DNA of 64,000 bases from Pelolinea sp. (GTDB lineage: Bacteria > Chloroflexota > Anaerolineae > Anaerolineales > Anaerolineaceae), in the NCBI GenBank assembly GCA_012797975.1, contig JAAZOD010000028.1, positions 43,750 through 107,749 of the forward strand, in the 5' to 3' direction. Below, piece after piece: positions 24,813 to 33,130 of this stretch; the stretch's first letter is position 1, and every line of letters begins with the position of its first letter. The notes under the pieces were generated by a model, which saw nothing but the letters and a program-made list of their open reading frames with translations, searched no databases and was not told where the DNA came from. A program made the translations under genes and the position numbers.

Positions 24813-25725
24813 TTCCGCCCTCCTGCTGTACATCTTTCTGCAATGCATTCCACACTTGCTGCAAAGCGCGTCCTGTCAAAACCCGAACCATTTCCCTGCG
24901 GTAATGAGCGCTTGCGCGGATATCGTCAATGGGTGAACAGCATTGCCCGGCGAGCAGAGCCGCTTGTTCCAACGTTTTTTCATTCAACGGTGTCTGGGAA
25001 AGCAAGCGCTGCGCTTCTTCTGCAAAGATCACGGTTGGCGCCACCGCGGTCAGGGCAATGCGGAAACAATAGCCAGATGGCTGAGAAGCATCGGGGAAAG
25101 CCAAAATGGTCACGGCGGCGATCGCCAGATCTCCCAGTGCATTCCGTCCGATGCTGAGATATTTCCCCCGTGAACCAGCGGGGGGCAAAGGAAAGCGGAT
25201 CGAGCAAACAATCTCGTTCGGCTGCAGAATCGTCTTCCCGGGTCCGAGGAAAAAATCTTTCAAGGCGATGCAGCGTTTGCCGTCAGGACCAAGGGCAGCA
25301 AGCATACCCCCGTAAACCAAACAGGGCGCAATGGTGTCGCCGCAAGGTGAAGCATTACAGATATTTCCAATGAGGGTGGCCCGCGAACGCAATTGATATC
25401 CGCCGACCTCGCGGGCGGCAGCAGCGATGAGCGGGTAGGTCATTTTGACCGGTTCCGAAGCGATCATCTCATTCATGCTCACCGCAGCCGCAATGGTCAA
25501 GCCATCGTGCGGATGGAAGATAACATCCTGGAATCCATCCAGATATTTCAGGTCAACCAGAAAATTGGGTGAAATTCTTCGATTACGCAAAGCTACCAGG
25601 CAATCGGTGCCACCCAAAAATGGACGCGCCTGTTCAGGATGCGATTGGAGAAACTGGATCGCCTCTTCGGCTGTTTTGGGTCGGATGTACTCAAATTCCG
25701 GCAAAACAGGAAATGGATTTATCAT
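24805..25725 (-). CDS. FAD-binding subunit of the molybdenum hydroxylase
   Basis: The protein begins with LPEFEYIRPKTAEEAIQFL and the FAD loop ARPFLGGTDCLV, then has QLRSRATLIGNICNASPCGD, the second FAD signature, and a CODH-type C-terminal domain. The length (306) is close to CoxM-type subunits, and the extra iron-sulfur loop of 4-hydroxybenzoyl-CoA reductase is not seen. It is the first gene of the operon and has a good ribosome site (GGAGGG). A palindromic operator candidate lies about 50 bases upstream. Confidence 0.92.
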   Translation of the reverse strand: MINPFPVLPEFEYIRPKTAEEAIQFLQSHPEQARPFLGGTDCLVALRNRRISPNFLVDLKYLDGFQDVIFHPHDGLTIAAAVSMNEMIASEPVKMTYPLIAAAAREVGGYQLRSRATLIGNICNASPCGDTIAPCLVYGGMLAALGPDGKRCIALKDFFLGPGKTILQPNEIVCSIRFPLPPAGSRGKYLSIGRNALGDLAIAAVTILAFPDASQPSGYCFRIALTAVAPTVIFAEEAQRLLSQTPLNEKTLEQAALLAGQCCSPIDDIRASAHYRREMVRVLTGRALQQVWNALQKDVQQEGGNG

Positions 25726-25772
25726 ACGATTCCCTCCGAAATCAAAAACCTGTCATACGGAAAAGCACAAAC

Positions 25773-25788
25773 GATAAAATGTTTTATC
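25773..25788. promoter_or_regulatory. Inverted repeat upstream of the molybdenum hydroxylase operon
   Basis: GATAAAA-TG-TTTTATC is a perfect 7-bp inverted repeat with a 2-base centre in the AT-rich region before the operon start at 25725. A TTGACT-like -35 element occurs further upstream on the minus strand, but I cannot place the -10 with confidence. The repeat is a candidate repressor site. Confidence 0.4.
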
Positions 25789-25916
25789 AGTATATAAAAA
25801 GTCACCCCGCTTTACAAGTCAAAGGGGAAATTAACAGAGAAGAAACATGTAGAAACACACGTTTCTTCTCTGTTCGTGAATCCATTATGCCGAAAATCTA
25901 TCGATTCATGTTTGAT

Positions 25917-26825
25917 TTAGTTCAAGCGTTGCAGTTCTTTATAACAATCAGCGAACCGCCGCCGGGCTTCTTTTTCATTTCCTGCGATCGGGAAAACTGC
26001 CCCGAATTGTTCCAAGGCAAAAGAAGCGGAGACAGCCGCCCTGCAAAGCGCGTCACACGGATCATCCGATTGTTTGCAACCAACGATCAAACCACCGCAG
26101 TAGGCATTGCCGGCTCCAGTCTGGTCCACCACTTTCGGAACCTTGACTGCCGGAACACGAATGCAGTTGCCTTTGGAATCCGCATACACGCTGCCTTCAG
26201 CGCCTGCTCGGATGACCGCCATGCGCGCCCCGTGGCTGATGAACTCATCCAGTTGGTCAAGCGGATTTCCCATTCCCAACAAAGCATGGGCTTCGGAAAG
26301 ATTGGGAGAAATACAATCCACAATGGGCAGAATGCCCATGAAATTCTCCCGATTCTCCGCCAACAGGTCCGACTGGATCGGTTCCCATAAGATGAAGGGA
26401 TTCCCCAACCCGCGCAGAAATTCGACCCATTTTGACACATCATCCCAACGACAATGCAAATGGATGCCTTGCAGCTTGTTATAAGCAGCAGGAAAATCGT
26501 TGATCAGCGGATAAAAGAGAGGGGATTCCACCGGATCGGTTCGGAAAGTTTCATTGCGCGTGCCATCTTCTTCGAAGAGCTGCCAGGCGCGGATGGTTCG
26601 ATTGGGAAGTCGGATCAACCCGTGCAAATCAAAGAGCCGGGCGAGGTCATTTTCCAGATTGGATGGAAAATCATTCCCGATCTTTGCGACCAAGCCGACC
26701 TGATTGCTCCACACGCGCATACCCATAATGGCATGCACGCTGCCGCCCCCCAAACAGCCCATGTGGGTGGTTCCATCCGGCAACACAATATCATCAATAA
26801 TGACGTACCCGATCGAAATGAACAT
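25917..26825 (-). CDS. PfkB-family kinase of the MAK32-like branch
   Basis: The 302-residue protein starts FISIGYVIIDDIV and has the C-terminal PfkB signature as VVDQTGAGNAYCGGLIVG. The usual catalytic base Asp of GAGD is Asn in this protein, as in yeast MAK32-type relatives, so kinase activity on a sugar is uncertain. It is the last gene of the transporter-led transcript (25.9-38.7 kb) and lies 31 bases after the BtpA-like gene. It differs clearly from the other two PfkB proteins of the locus, which keep GAGD. Confidence 0.8.
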   Translation of the reverse strand: MFISIGYVIIDDIVLPDGTTHMGCLGGGSVHAIMGMRVWSNQVGLVAKIGNDFPSNLENDLARLFDLHGLIRLPNRTIRAWQLFEEDGTRNETFRTDPVESPLFYPLINDFPAAYNKLQGIHLHCRWDDVSKWVEFLRGLGNPFILWEPIQSDLLAENRENFMGILPIVDCISPNLSEAHALLGMGNPLDQLDEFISHGARMAVIRAGAEGSVYADSKGNCIRVPAVKVPKVVDQTGAGNAYCGGLIVGCKQSDDPCDALCRAAVSASFALEQFGAVFPIAGNEKEARRRFADCYKELQRLN

Positions 26826-26856
26826 CCCTGAACCTCTCCGGTTATGTTACTTTGTG

Positions 26857-27678
26857 CTATCCGTGCACTGCCTGCATAAATTGAGCGATGCGATCATAAT
26901 CCCATTCTGCCAGTATCGACTCCTCCGTCCATCCACCGATGGGTTTAAAAGAGCTGCTGACAACAACTCCACTGCAAAATTTCAACGCTTCTTTTACATT
27001 TTCCGCTTTGGCTCCGCCGCCCAGGAATAGGGGAACTCCCAGATTCGCTTTTTGGACTTCCTGCAACATTGCGAGGGATTCTTGAAAGGATAATCCTGTA
27101 AGAACCAGGCCATCTGCCTTGCAATACACGGTAGCCGAACGTGCTGCTTCGGTAAGGGGCATTTCGCCCAAGGGTTGACCAGTCCGGTCATAGACATCCG
27201 CCAGAATGGCGATGTTCTCGGCATTGATCTGTTTGCGATACAGGATCGCTTCGTAAGCACAACCTTGCAGAATTCCTTCGGCTTTCACCATGGCACCGGT
27301 ATAGACCTTGACGCGCACGAATTGAGCTCCGATGGCCTGTGCCACCGCCAGCGGTTCCCGCGCACCATGGCTCATCATGCACACGCCCAGGATCAGATCG
27401 GGAAACTCCTTGCGGATAGCAGCGCCGACCACACTGAGGAACGCCACGCTATGGGGTTGAACGGTTGGCGCAATTGGCAGGTCCGTCAGGTCTTGAATAT
27501 AGAGCGCCGGAACCCCCGCGCGCACCGCTTTTTCCGTGTTCTTCAACGCAAATTCAACGATGCGCTCCATGGGCAGCGAGGTGGTTTGATTGGATGCCGG
27601 TGATGGAGGCAAATGGAGACCGGCAATGATTGCCGGTCCCTCAAAATTTAACAAAGAATTATTCATCACGAATGCCAT
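26857..27678 (-). CDS. BtpA/SgcQ-family TIM-barrel protein
   Basis: The sequence has the BtpA-family order: GPAIIAGLHLPPSP near the start, AGVPALYIQDLTD, LGVCMMSHGAREPLAVAQAIGAQFVRVKVYTGA, then CKADGLVLTGL and LGGGAKAENVKEAL with a phosphate-binding-like C-terminal loop, and GVVVSSSFKPIG. BtpA is linked to photosystem I in cyanobacteria, while SgcQ is part of a sugar operon in E. coli; most members are of unknown function. It overlaps the SIS gene by 13 bases. A phosphorylated-sugar substrate is suggested by fold and context only. Confidence 0.85.
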   Translation of the reverse strand: MAFVMNNSLLNFEGPAIIAGLHLPPSPASNQTTSLPMERIVEFALKNTEKAVRAGVPALYIQDLTDLPIAPTVQPHSVAFLSVVGAAIRKEFPDLILGVCMMSHGAREPLAVAQAIGAQFVRVKVYTGAMVKAEGILQGCAYEAILYRKQINAENIAILADVYDRTGQPLGEMPLTEAARSATVYCKADGLVLTGLSFQESLAMLQEVQKANLGVPLFLGGGAKAENVKEALKFCSGVVVSSSFKPIGGWTEESILAEWDYDRIAQFMQAVHG

Positions 27679-28814
27679 TTCTCCCAGGTTTCGCTGGTAC
27701 GAATGCGGCTGATCCCACCGCCGCCTTCCACATCACGCCCGCCCTTGAAATCGCGGAAGAAAGGTTCTTTCTTCTCTTCGGCAAGGTAGGCAGCGAACAG
27801 CTCGCCGGGGATGGCAGCGATGAGGGGCGAGAACATCTCATCCACCTGCGGGAGCGGGAAATGGTAATCAGCCGATTTGATCAGGCCCGCAGATGATTGG
27901 GGGGTCACAACCGCAACCTGTCTGCCAATCTGTTTGGCAGCCACGGCCACTTCCTCCGCACGCGAGCGATCGCGATCACCGGCACTAATAATAAAGGTAG
28001 GAGTGCTGACCTTTTTGGCAAAATACTGCAGGTGAGCCCATTCTTCCATATCCTGCCCAAGCGCTGAATCGCCCGATGCTTCCAAAACCTTGGCAGCCAC
28101 GAACAAGCCGGTGGCATAGTTGGGGCCGCTGCCGGCAAACACGAACTGGTCTTCGTTAGCCCATTGCTGGGCTGCTTTCTTGGCAATGGGATCGCACGTT
28201 TCAATGGTTTGACTGACAAGCCCTGTAAAATCGCGCACTTTCGCTCGATACGCAGCCGCTTCGGCATTGGTCAATGTTCCGCGCACTTCAGCAAAACGAA
28301 TAGCGATCAGATACAAGCCAACCTGGCTGGTGAAGAAACTGCGCACACCGGGGATGACTGCACCGGCAGGTTCCGGGAAACTCGGCACCGGCACATCCAC
28401 CATGATCTCGGCCTCTTTTGCCAAGGGGCTGTCGGGGGTGGCGGTCAACGCCAGGGTAGTGGCACCCGCCTGCCTGCCCATGCGCACTGCTTCAGCGGTG
28501 CGAGAAACGGCGCCGGAAACGGAAATACCGATGACCACGTTGGTCTTGGGCCCGCTCTGGGGGATCAAACCAGCCGCATAGCGTCCGAACAGCATGGAGG
28601 TCATGGGATCATCCGGAAGTTTGGTCAACGATTCAAACGCAAATTCCGTGCTGAGTGCGGCGTGGTGAGAATCACCGCAGCCGATCACATACAAGCGTTT
28701 TGCCGCAAGACACAGCTCGTGGTCGATCTTTCGTCGAATGGTATCATCCAGCGGTTCAACGATCTGCTTCATTAATTCCGGTAAACTGTGAATTTGTTGG
28801 ATCATGTAGTTCAT
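27666..28814 (-). CDS. Tandem SIS-domain sugar-phosphate isomerase/deglycase-like protein
   Basis: Two SIS domains are visible: RLYVIGCGDSHHAALSTEFAF with GISVSGAVSRTAEAV in the first (about 40-190), and FVFAGSGPNYATGLFVAAK with DMEEWAHLQYFAK in the second (about 215-350). The pattern is that of the GlmS isomerase half and its AgaS/FrlB relatives, which isomerise or deglycate amino-sugar or Amadori phosphates; there is no glutaminase domain. It is translationally coupled to the PfkB gene upstream (4-base overlap). The substrate is unknown. Confidence 0.85.
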   Translation of the reverse strand: MNYMIQQIHSLPELMKQIVEPLDDTIRRKIDHELCLAAKRLYVIGCGDSHHAALSTEFAFESLTKLPDDPMTSMLFGRYAAGLIPQSGPKTNVVIGISVSGAVSRTAEAVRMGRQAGATTLALTATPDSPLAKEAEIMVDVPVPSFPEPAGAVIPGVRSFFTSQVGLYLIAIRFAEVRGTLTNAEAAAYRAKVRDFTGLVSQTIETCDPIAKKAAQQWANEDQFVFAGSGPNYATGLFVAAKVLEASGDSALGQDMEEWAHLQYFAKKVSTPTFIISAGDRDRSRAEEVAVAAKQIGRQVAVVTPQSSAGLIKSADYHFPLPQVDEMFSPLIAAIPGELFAAYLAEEKKEPFFRDFKGGRDVEGGGGISRIRTSETWEKWHS

Positions 28815-29770
28815 TTCATCTCTTCTCCTATACTATTATTTTCCATAAATTCCTGCACTTCTTTTACAGCAGGTAACCCCCTGCGAGCGCCGACTTCCTG
28901 GATCAGGAGTGCCGCCGCAGCGCTGGCAAATTTCAAACAATGCGGATATTGAAAATCGCACATCATTCCATAGAGAAATGCGGCATGGAAACAATCACCT
29001 GCTCCCGTTGTATCCTTGACCGGCACCGTATAAATGTCCGTCGAATGGGTTTCCGTTGGGGTGAACACAGAAGCACCTTCATTCCCTTTGGTCATCACAA
29101 TCAGTTCCGGTCCCAGCGATAAGACCTCACGAACGCATTCATTCACATCATCCTGACCGGTCAATCTTTGCAGTGCATCTTTATCCGAAAAGATAATATC
29201 CGCAACACAGAGCATTTTTCTTGCGGCATTCAAATCCTTTAATGTATTGATCTCCAGGTCAACAGCGACCTTTCCCAAACCATCCGGCCTTAAACCGGTT
29301 TTCTTGCTGAATTTTCCATGCACCAAACCGGCCACTTCCATGAACCAATCATAATCATACAATGCGGTATAGGCAAACCAGGTATTTTGCAGTGATTGTC
29401 GCATTCCGTCATTCAAGGCAGGCGGGCAAGGCAGAACAGGGACCACCAAAATGGTGCGTTCCCCATTCGGTTGAACCATGATCACCGTGAAATCGGAGGT
29501 GGAATTTTGCTGCGGTTGAACATCGCCGGTATACACACCAAACTCAGCGAAGCTCTGCAGAACCTTCTGCCCGAATACATCATCGCCGATCGCTCCGGCC
29601 CAGGTGGTTTTCATACCCAATCTGGCCGCCGCACAGGCGGCATTTGCAACGAAACCTCCCGGCAACTGACCGTAATACTGTGCGAGCAGTTTCTCCCCTT
29701 CCAGCGGGAGGCGCGGGACTTCCAGAACCAGGTCGACGGATGATCCGCCCAGACAATACAAATCGATCAT
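28811..29770 (-). CDS. PfkB-family carbohydrate kinase (ribokinase-like)
   Basis: The N-terminal GGSSVDLVLEVPRLPLEGEK and LPGGFVANAACAAARLG are typical of PfkB kinases, and the signature VKDTTGAGDCFHAAFLYG keeps the catalytic Asp. The length is 319. It lies four bases after the nucleoside hydrolase gene and overlaps the SIS gene, so it is made together with both. Phosphorylation of ribose or of a nucleoside-derived sugar is likely but not proven. Confidence 0.88.
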   Translation of the reverse strand: MIDLYCLGGSSVDLVLEVPRLPLEGEKLLAQYYGQLPGGFVANAACAAARLGMKTTWAGAIGDDVFGQKVLQSFAEFGVYTGDVQPQQNSTSDFTVIMVQPNGERTILVVPVLPCPPALNDGMRQSLQNTWFAYTALYDYDWFMEVAGLVHGKFSKKTGLRPDGLGKVAVDLEINTLKDLNAARKMLCVADIIFSDKDALQRLTGQDDVNECVREVLSLGPELIVMTKGNEGASVFTPTETHSTDIYTVPVKDTTGAGDCFHAAFLYGMMCDFQYPHCLKFASAAAALLIQEVGARRGLPAVKEVQEFMENNSIGEEMK

Positions 29771-29774
29771 AGGT

Positions 29775-30701
29775 CTATTTCAAAGATTGATAGAGCAATT
29801 CTTTCCAGCGCGCAACATTGATCTTCCAGCACACATCGATATTGGCCGGCTGATTGGTCACACCCAGCTGGTCAACCACCGTCATACCACGGGTGACCTC
29901 GCTGGTGGTATCGACATCGACATAACAGGATCCATGGTGCAGGCAAATAGCCGGATCCAATGCCACCGCCATGGTCACCGGGTCAGGCAGTGAAAGCCCT
30001 GGTTCACCCAGCCATTTTTGATTGGTGGCAATGGCGGTTGCGTTGCAATCCAGCGCAAAATCAGCAAAAGGAGTCTTGAATGATCGTACCATTGCCATTT
30101 CCTCATCATTCAAATTTGCCTCACCCCGACAGTGTTCCCAACCGACCATCATCAGCGGAATGCCAGAGTGAAAAACGATCCCGGCCGCTTCCGGATCGAC
30201 ATAGATATTGAATTCAGCCGCCGGTGAAACATTTCCGAGCGTGACCGCCGCACCACCCATGGTATAGCACATGGAAATCTTTTTCGCGATATCGGGGGCA
30301 ATGCGCACTGCCAGGGCAATATTGGTGAGGGGGCCCAGCGTGACCAGCGTGATGTCGCCAGGATGTGCCCTGACCGCATCAATGAAAGCAAGAACGGCAT
30401 TCCCTTCCGTCACTGGAAGAGTCGCTTCGGGATAATTCATGTTGCCCATGCCATCTTCGCCATGAAAGAAATAGGCCCAAACCGGTTCGCGCAGCAGCGG
30501 ACGGGAAGCACCCATATAGACAGGGGTTTTCTTTCCGCACAGTTCCACCGTGTAGCGCGCATTCCGGGCACCTTTTTCCACCGGAATATTACCAGAGACC
30601 GCAGAAATTCCCAGCACATTCACATCGGCCGCACGCAGCGCCATCAAAATCGCCACAGCATCATCCGAAGCCGTATCCGTATCAATCCAAAAATTGCGCA
30701 T
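29775..30701 (-). CDS. Nucleoside hydrolase (IunH family), first of two
   Basis: The calcium-binding N-terminal motif of the family appears as WIDTDTASDDAVAILMAL (consensus DTDPGxDDA, with Pro-Gly replaced by Ala-Ser). VTLGPLTNIALAVR and the MGGAAVTLGNVSPAAEFNIYVDPEAA segment are also conserved. These enzymes split nucleosides into ribose and free base in the cytoplasm. The second copy lies 19 bases upstream and differs in the active-site region, so the two probably handle different nucleosides. The ribosome site is AGGGAGAGG. Confidence 0.92.
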   Translation of the reverse strand: MRNFWIDTDTASDDAVAILMALRAADVNVLGISAVSGNIPVEKGARNARYTVELCGKKTPVYMGASRPLLREPVWAYFFHGEDGMGNMNYPEATLPVTEGNAVLAFIDAVRAHPGDITLVTLGPLTNIALAVRIAPDIAKKISMCYTMGGAAVTLGNVSPAAEFNIYVDPEAAGIVFHSGIPLMMVGWEHCRGEANLNDEEMAMVRSFKTPFADFALDCNATAIATNQKWLGEPGLSLPDPVTMAVALDPAICLHHGSCYVDVDTTSEVTRGMTVVDQLGVTNQPANIDVCWKINVARWKELLYQSLK

Positions 30702-30720
30702 TTCCCTCTCCCTGTTTCAC

Positions 30721-31653
30721 CTATCGGGTCAATCGTTCTTTAATCAAGGCCAGCACACCGGCTGAATTCACGCCCTGACAGACTTCAATATCCTTTCGAC
30801 TTTCCCACTGCCGATGTTCATCGGCAACCGTCTGTCCCTTGCAGCGCCCAATCGTCTCCACAAAGACGGGCACTGATCGGGTCTCGAACAGGGCCGGGTT
30901 GATGACATAGGCGATCGCAGAAGGATCATGGGTATGAATGCTGCCGCCCATTTTATGAAAACGGTCATGGTATGCCTGGTAGACCGGCAAAATACGCTTG
31001 ATCAGATTCGTGGCCGGGTTTTTCACCTTGAAAACTTCCTCAAAGAACTGGGGTGTCATGATCACCTGCTGGGTCACATCCAATCCAACCATCACCACCG
31101 GGCAGCCGGCCTGCATCACAATATCGGCGGCATGCGGGTCATGGTAAATATTGGCTTCTGCCACCGGGGAGATATTCCCGTGGATCGAGACCGCTCCACC
31201 CATCAGCACGATCTTTTTGATCATGGGAACAATCTGCGGATCGGTTTTCAAGGCAACTGCAATGTTCGTCAACGGGCCAATGGGCACCAGCATCACTTCG
31301 CCCGGATTGGCGCGCACAGTATCGATGATAAATTCGGCAGCCGATTTGTTGATCGGCTTCCCTTTTGGCGCCGGAAGATGGGTGTTTCCCAAGCCATCGT
31401 TGCCGTGGACTTCGGAAGCGATGCTCTCCAGCTCCACCACCAGCGGCACATCGCATCCGCGTGCCACGGGAATATTGCCATGACCTTCCAATTCCACCAG
31501 CCGCAGCGCATTTTGTGCGGTAATCTCGTTGGTTGCATTTCCAAAAACGCTGGTCAAGCCAACCACTTCCAATTCAGGTGATCTGAGCGCAACCGAAATG
31601 GCAATGCTGTCATCCACGCCCGGATCCGTATCGATGATGATTTTCTGCGGCAT
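30721..31653 (-). CDS. Nucleoside hydrolase (IunH family), second of two
   Basis: It has the canonical motif IIIDTDPGVDDSIAISVAL, then VPIGPLTNIAVALK and MGGAVSIHGNISPVAEANIY, with normal length (310). It cuts the N-glycosidic bond of ribonucleosides. The preferred base cannot be told; residues around GGSIHTHDPSAIAYV, which carry the substrate-site His-Asp, are intact. It is preceded by a good ribosome site (AAGGAG) and follows YjbQ by 11 bases. Confidence 0.93.
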   Translation of the reverse strand: MPQKIIIDTDPGVDDSIAISVALRSPELEVVGLTSVFGNATNEITAQNALRLVELEGHGNIPVARGCDVPLVVELESIASEVHGNDGLGNTHLPAPKGKPINKSAAEFIIDTVRANPGEVMLVPIGPLTNIAVALKTDPQIVPMIKKIVLMGGAVSIHGNISPVAEANIYHDPHAADIVMQAGCPVVMVGLDVTQQVIMTPQFFEEVFKVKNPATNLIKRILPVYQAYHDRFHKMGGSIHTHDPSAIAYVINPALFETRSVPVFVETIGRCKGQTVADEHRQWESRKDIEVCQGVNSAGVLALIKERLTR

Positions 31654-31664
31654 AATTGCTCCTT

Positions 31665-32078
31665 TTATTTTGATTCGCTGAGAATGCGCAACTGCACAAC
31701 GCGGCTGCGCGGACCATCGAACTCAAAGAACAGGATACTTTGCGATCCACCCAGCAACGCTTTGCCATCTTTGATGATCAATGAAAGACTGTTCCCAATG
31801 AGAACGGATTTAATATGACCGGCCGCATCCGCCGGTGTGTCGTAGATGTGTTTGAAATCAACACGGGTTGGCACCAGACGATGCACATCGCTGATAATAT
31901 CTTCCGGGGTCATGCTATCAAGGCAGGAATTGATGGTAATAGCAGCCGTGGTATGCGGTACAAAAACCACGCAAATTCCTTCCTGAACCTTGCTTTCAGC
32001 AATGGCCTGTTGCACCTGTTCGGTGATATTCACCAGACATTCGCTTTTTGTGGTATTCACTTTTATTTCTGTAAACAT
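31665..32078 (-). CDS. yjbQ: YjbQ/UPF0047 family protein
   Basis: The 137-residue protein shows the family core GICVVFVPHTTAAITINS and the C-terminal SLIIKDGKALLGGSQSILFFEFDGPRSR. E. coli YjbQ shows weak thiamine-phosphate-synthase activity, but the physiological role is open. The start at 32078 (MFTEIKV) follows GAGGTGAGC; the frame runs up to 32132 without a ribosome site. Its presence inside a nucleoside operon is unusual and may point to phosphorylated pentose or heterocycle chemistry. Confidence 0.88.
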   Translation of the reverse strand: MFTEIKVNTTKSECLVNITEQVQQAIAESKVQEGICVVFVPHTTAAITINSCLDSMTPEDIISDVHRLVPTRVDFKHIYDTPADAAGHIKSVLIGNSLSLIIKDGKALLGGSQSILFFEFDGPRSRVVQLRILSESK

Positions 32079-32128
32079 GCTCACCTCATTATTTGTAAAA
32101 TCACACTTCCCAATGACTGGAAAACGAT

Positions 32129-33130
32129 TCAATCATTACCGTTCAGCACTGCAATCACTTCTTCCATGCCAGCGCGCTGTATCCTACCGGCATGCTCTTT
32201 TTCGCTTCTTAAAAATTCCAGCAATCGCTGTTTATCGGGCAATTCAGAGCCAGCACCGTAGACGGTGGCGGCCAGTGCACCCAATGCACTGGCTAAAATC
32301 GCCGATGCGGATAGACTCAACTTTCTCATCCAACCAACGATCAGCCCGGCGGTGAAAGAATCACCCGCTCCGGTAGTATCGATCGCATGGACACGGAAAG
32401 AGGGATAAGAAACAGTTTCTTTTTGGTTGAAAACGCGCCCACCCTTTTCACCCATCTTGACCGCAATGAGCTGGACGCCGGCGGAGAGCATGTTTTTCGC
32501 TGCTTCATCCAGAGAAATATCTCCATACAAAACAGCCATTTCCTGCGGACCCGTGATGCAAATCGAAAGGAAGGGGATCAAACGCCGTAATTCGGCGGGG
32601 TTGCGCATCACCGGATCAAGCCCTGTATCCAGGCACACCGGAATGGCATATTTTTTCGCCAGTTCGACTGCATGCCAGGCAGCATCCCTTTGAGGGGATT
32701 CAAGCAAGGCATATCCCGAAATATGCAGCATGGCAGCTTTCTGAAAGGCCTTCTCATCAATATCCGCAGGGGTCAATTGGGTATTCGCTCCACGATGCGA
32801 GAACATGGTGCGTTCTCCATCGGGGGTTACAATGACAAACGTGAGCCCGGTCGAATGATCGGGCTTAACACAAATGAAATCCTCAACAATGGAGGTGTGG
32901 GCCAGTTCCTGCTTTACCTTCTCCGCCCAGATATCTTGCCCCACGCATCCCAACAAAGCCACCTTTTGCGCGAGATTCTGCAGGACAAAAGCGGAGTTGA
33001 CCACTGCACCACCAATTGCAACCGATACCCGTGGTACAAGTCCATCCCTCCCCGGAACGGGAAATTCAGGAACTGGCCAAACCGTATCAATATTGATATC
33101 ACCCAGCAGCAAAACTTCGCCACCGGTCAT
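32129..33130 (-). CDS. PfkB-family carbohydrate kinase
   Basis: The protein has LLGDINIDTVWPVPEFPVPG at the start, AIGGAVVNSAFVLQNLA as the glycine-rich sugar lid, and AIDTTGAGDSFTAGLIVGW as the ATP/catalytic signature with the Asp intact. The length is 333. It overlaps the TrpF-like gene by four bases. It is the third PfkB member of the transcript, so one of the three may be a plain ribokinase and the others more special. Confidence 0.88.
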   Translation of the reverse strand: MTGGEVLLLGDINIDTVWPVPEFPVPGRDGLVPRVSVAIGGAVVNSAFVLQNLAQKVALLGCVGQDIWAEKVKQELAHTSIVEDFICVKPDHSTGLTFVIVTPDGERTMFSHRGANTQLTPADIDEKAFQKAAMLHISGYALLESPQRDAAWHAVELAKKYAIPVCLDTGLDPVMRNPAELRRLIPFLSICITGPQEMAVLYGDISLDEAAKNMLSAGVQLIAVKMGEKGGRVFNQKETVSYPSFRVHAIDTTGAGDSFTAGLIVGWMRKLSLSASAILASALGALAATVYGAGSELPDKQRLLEFLRSEKEHAGRIQRAGMEEVIAVLNGND

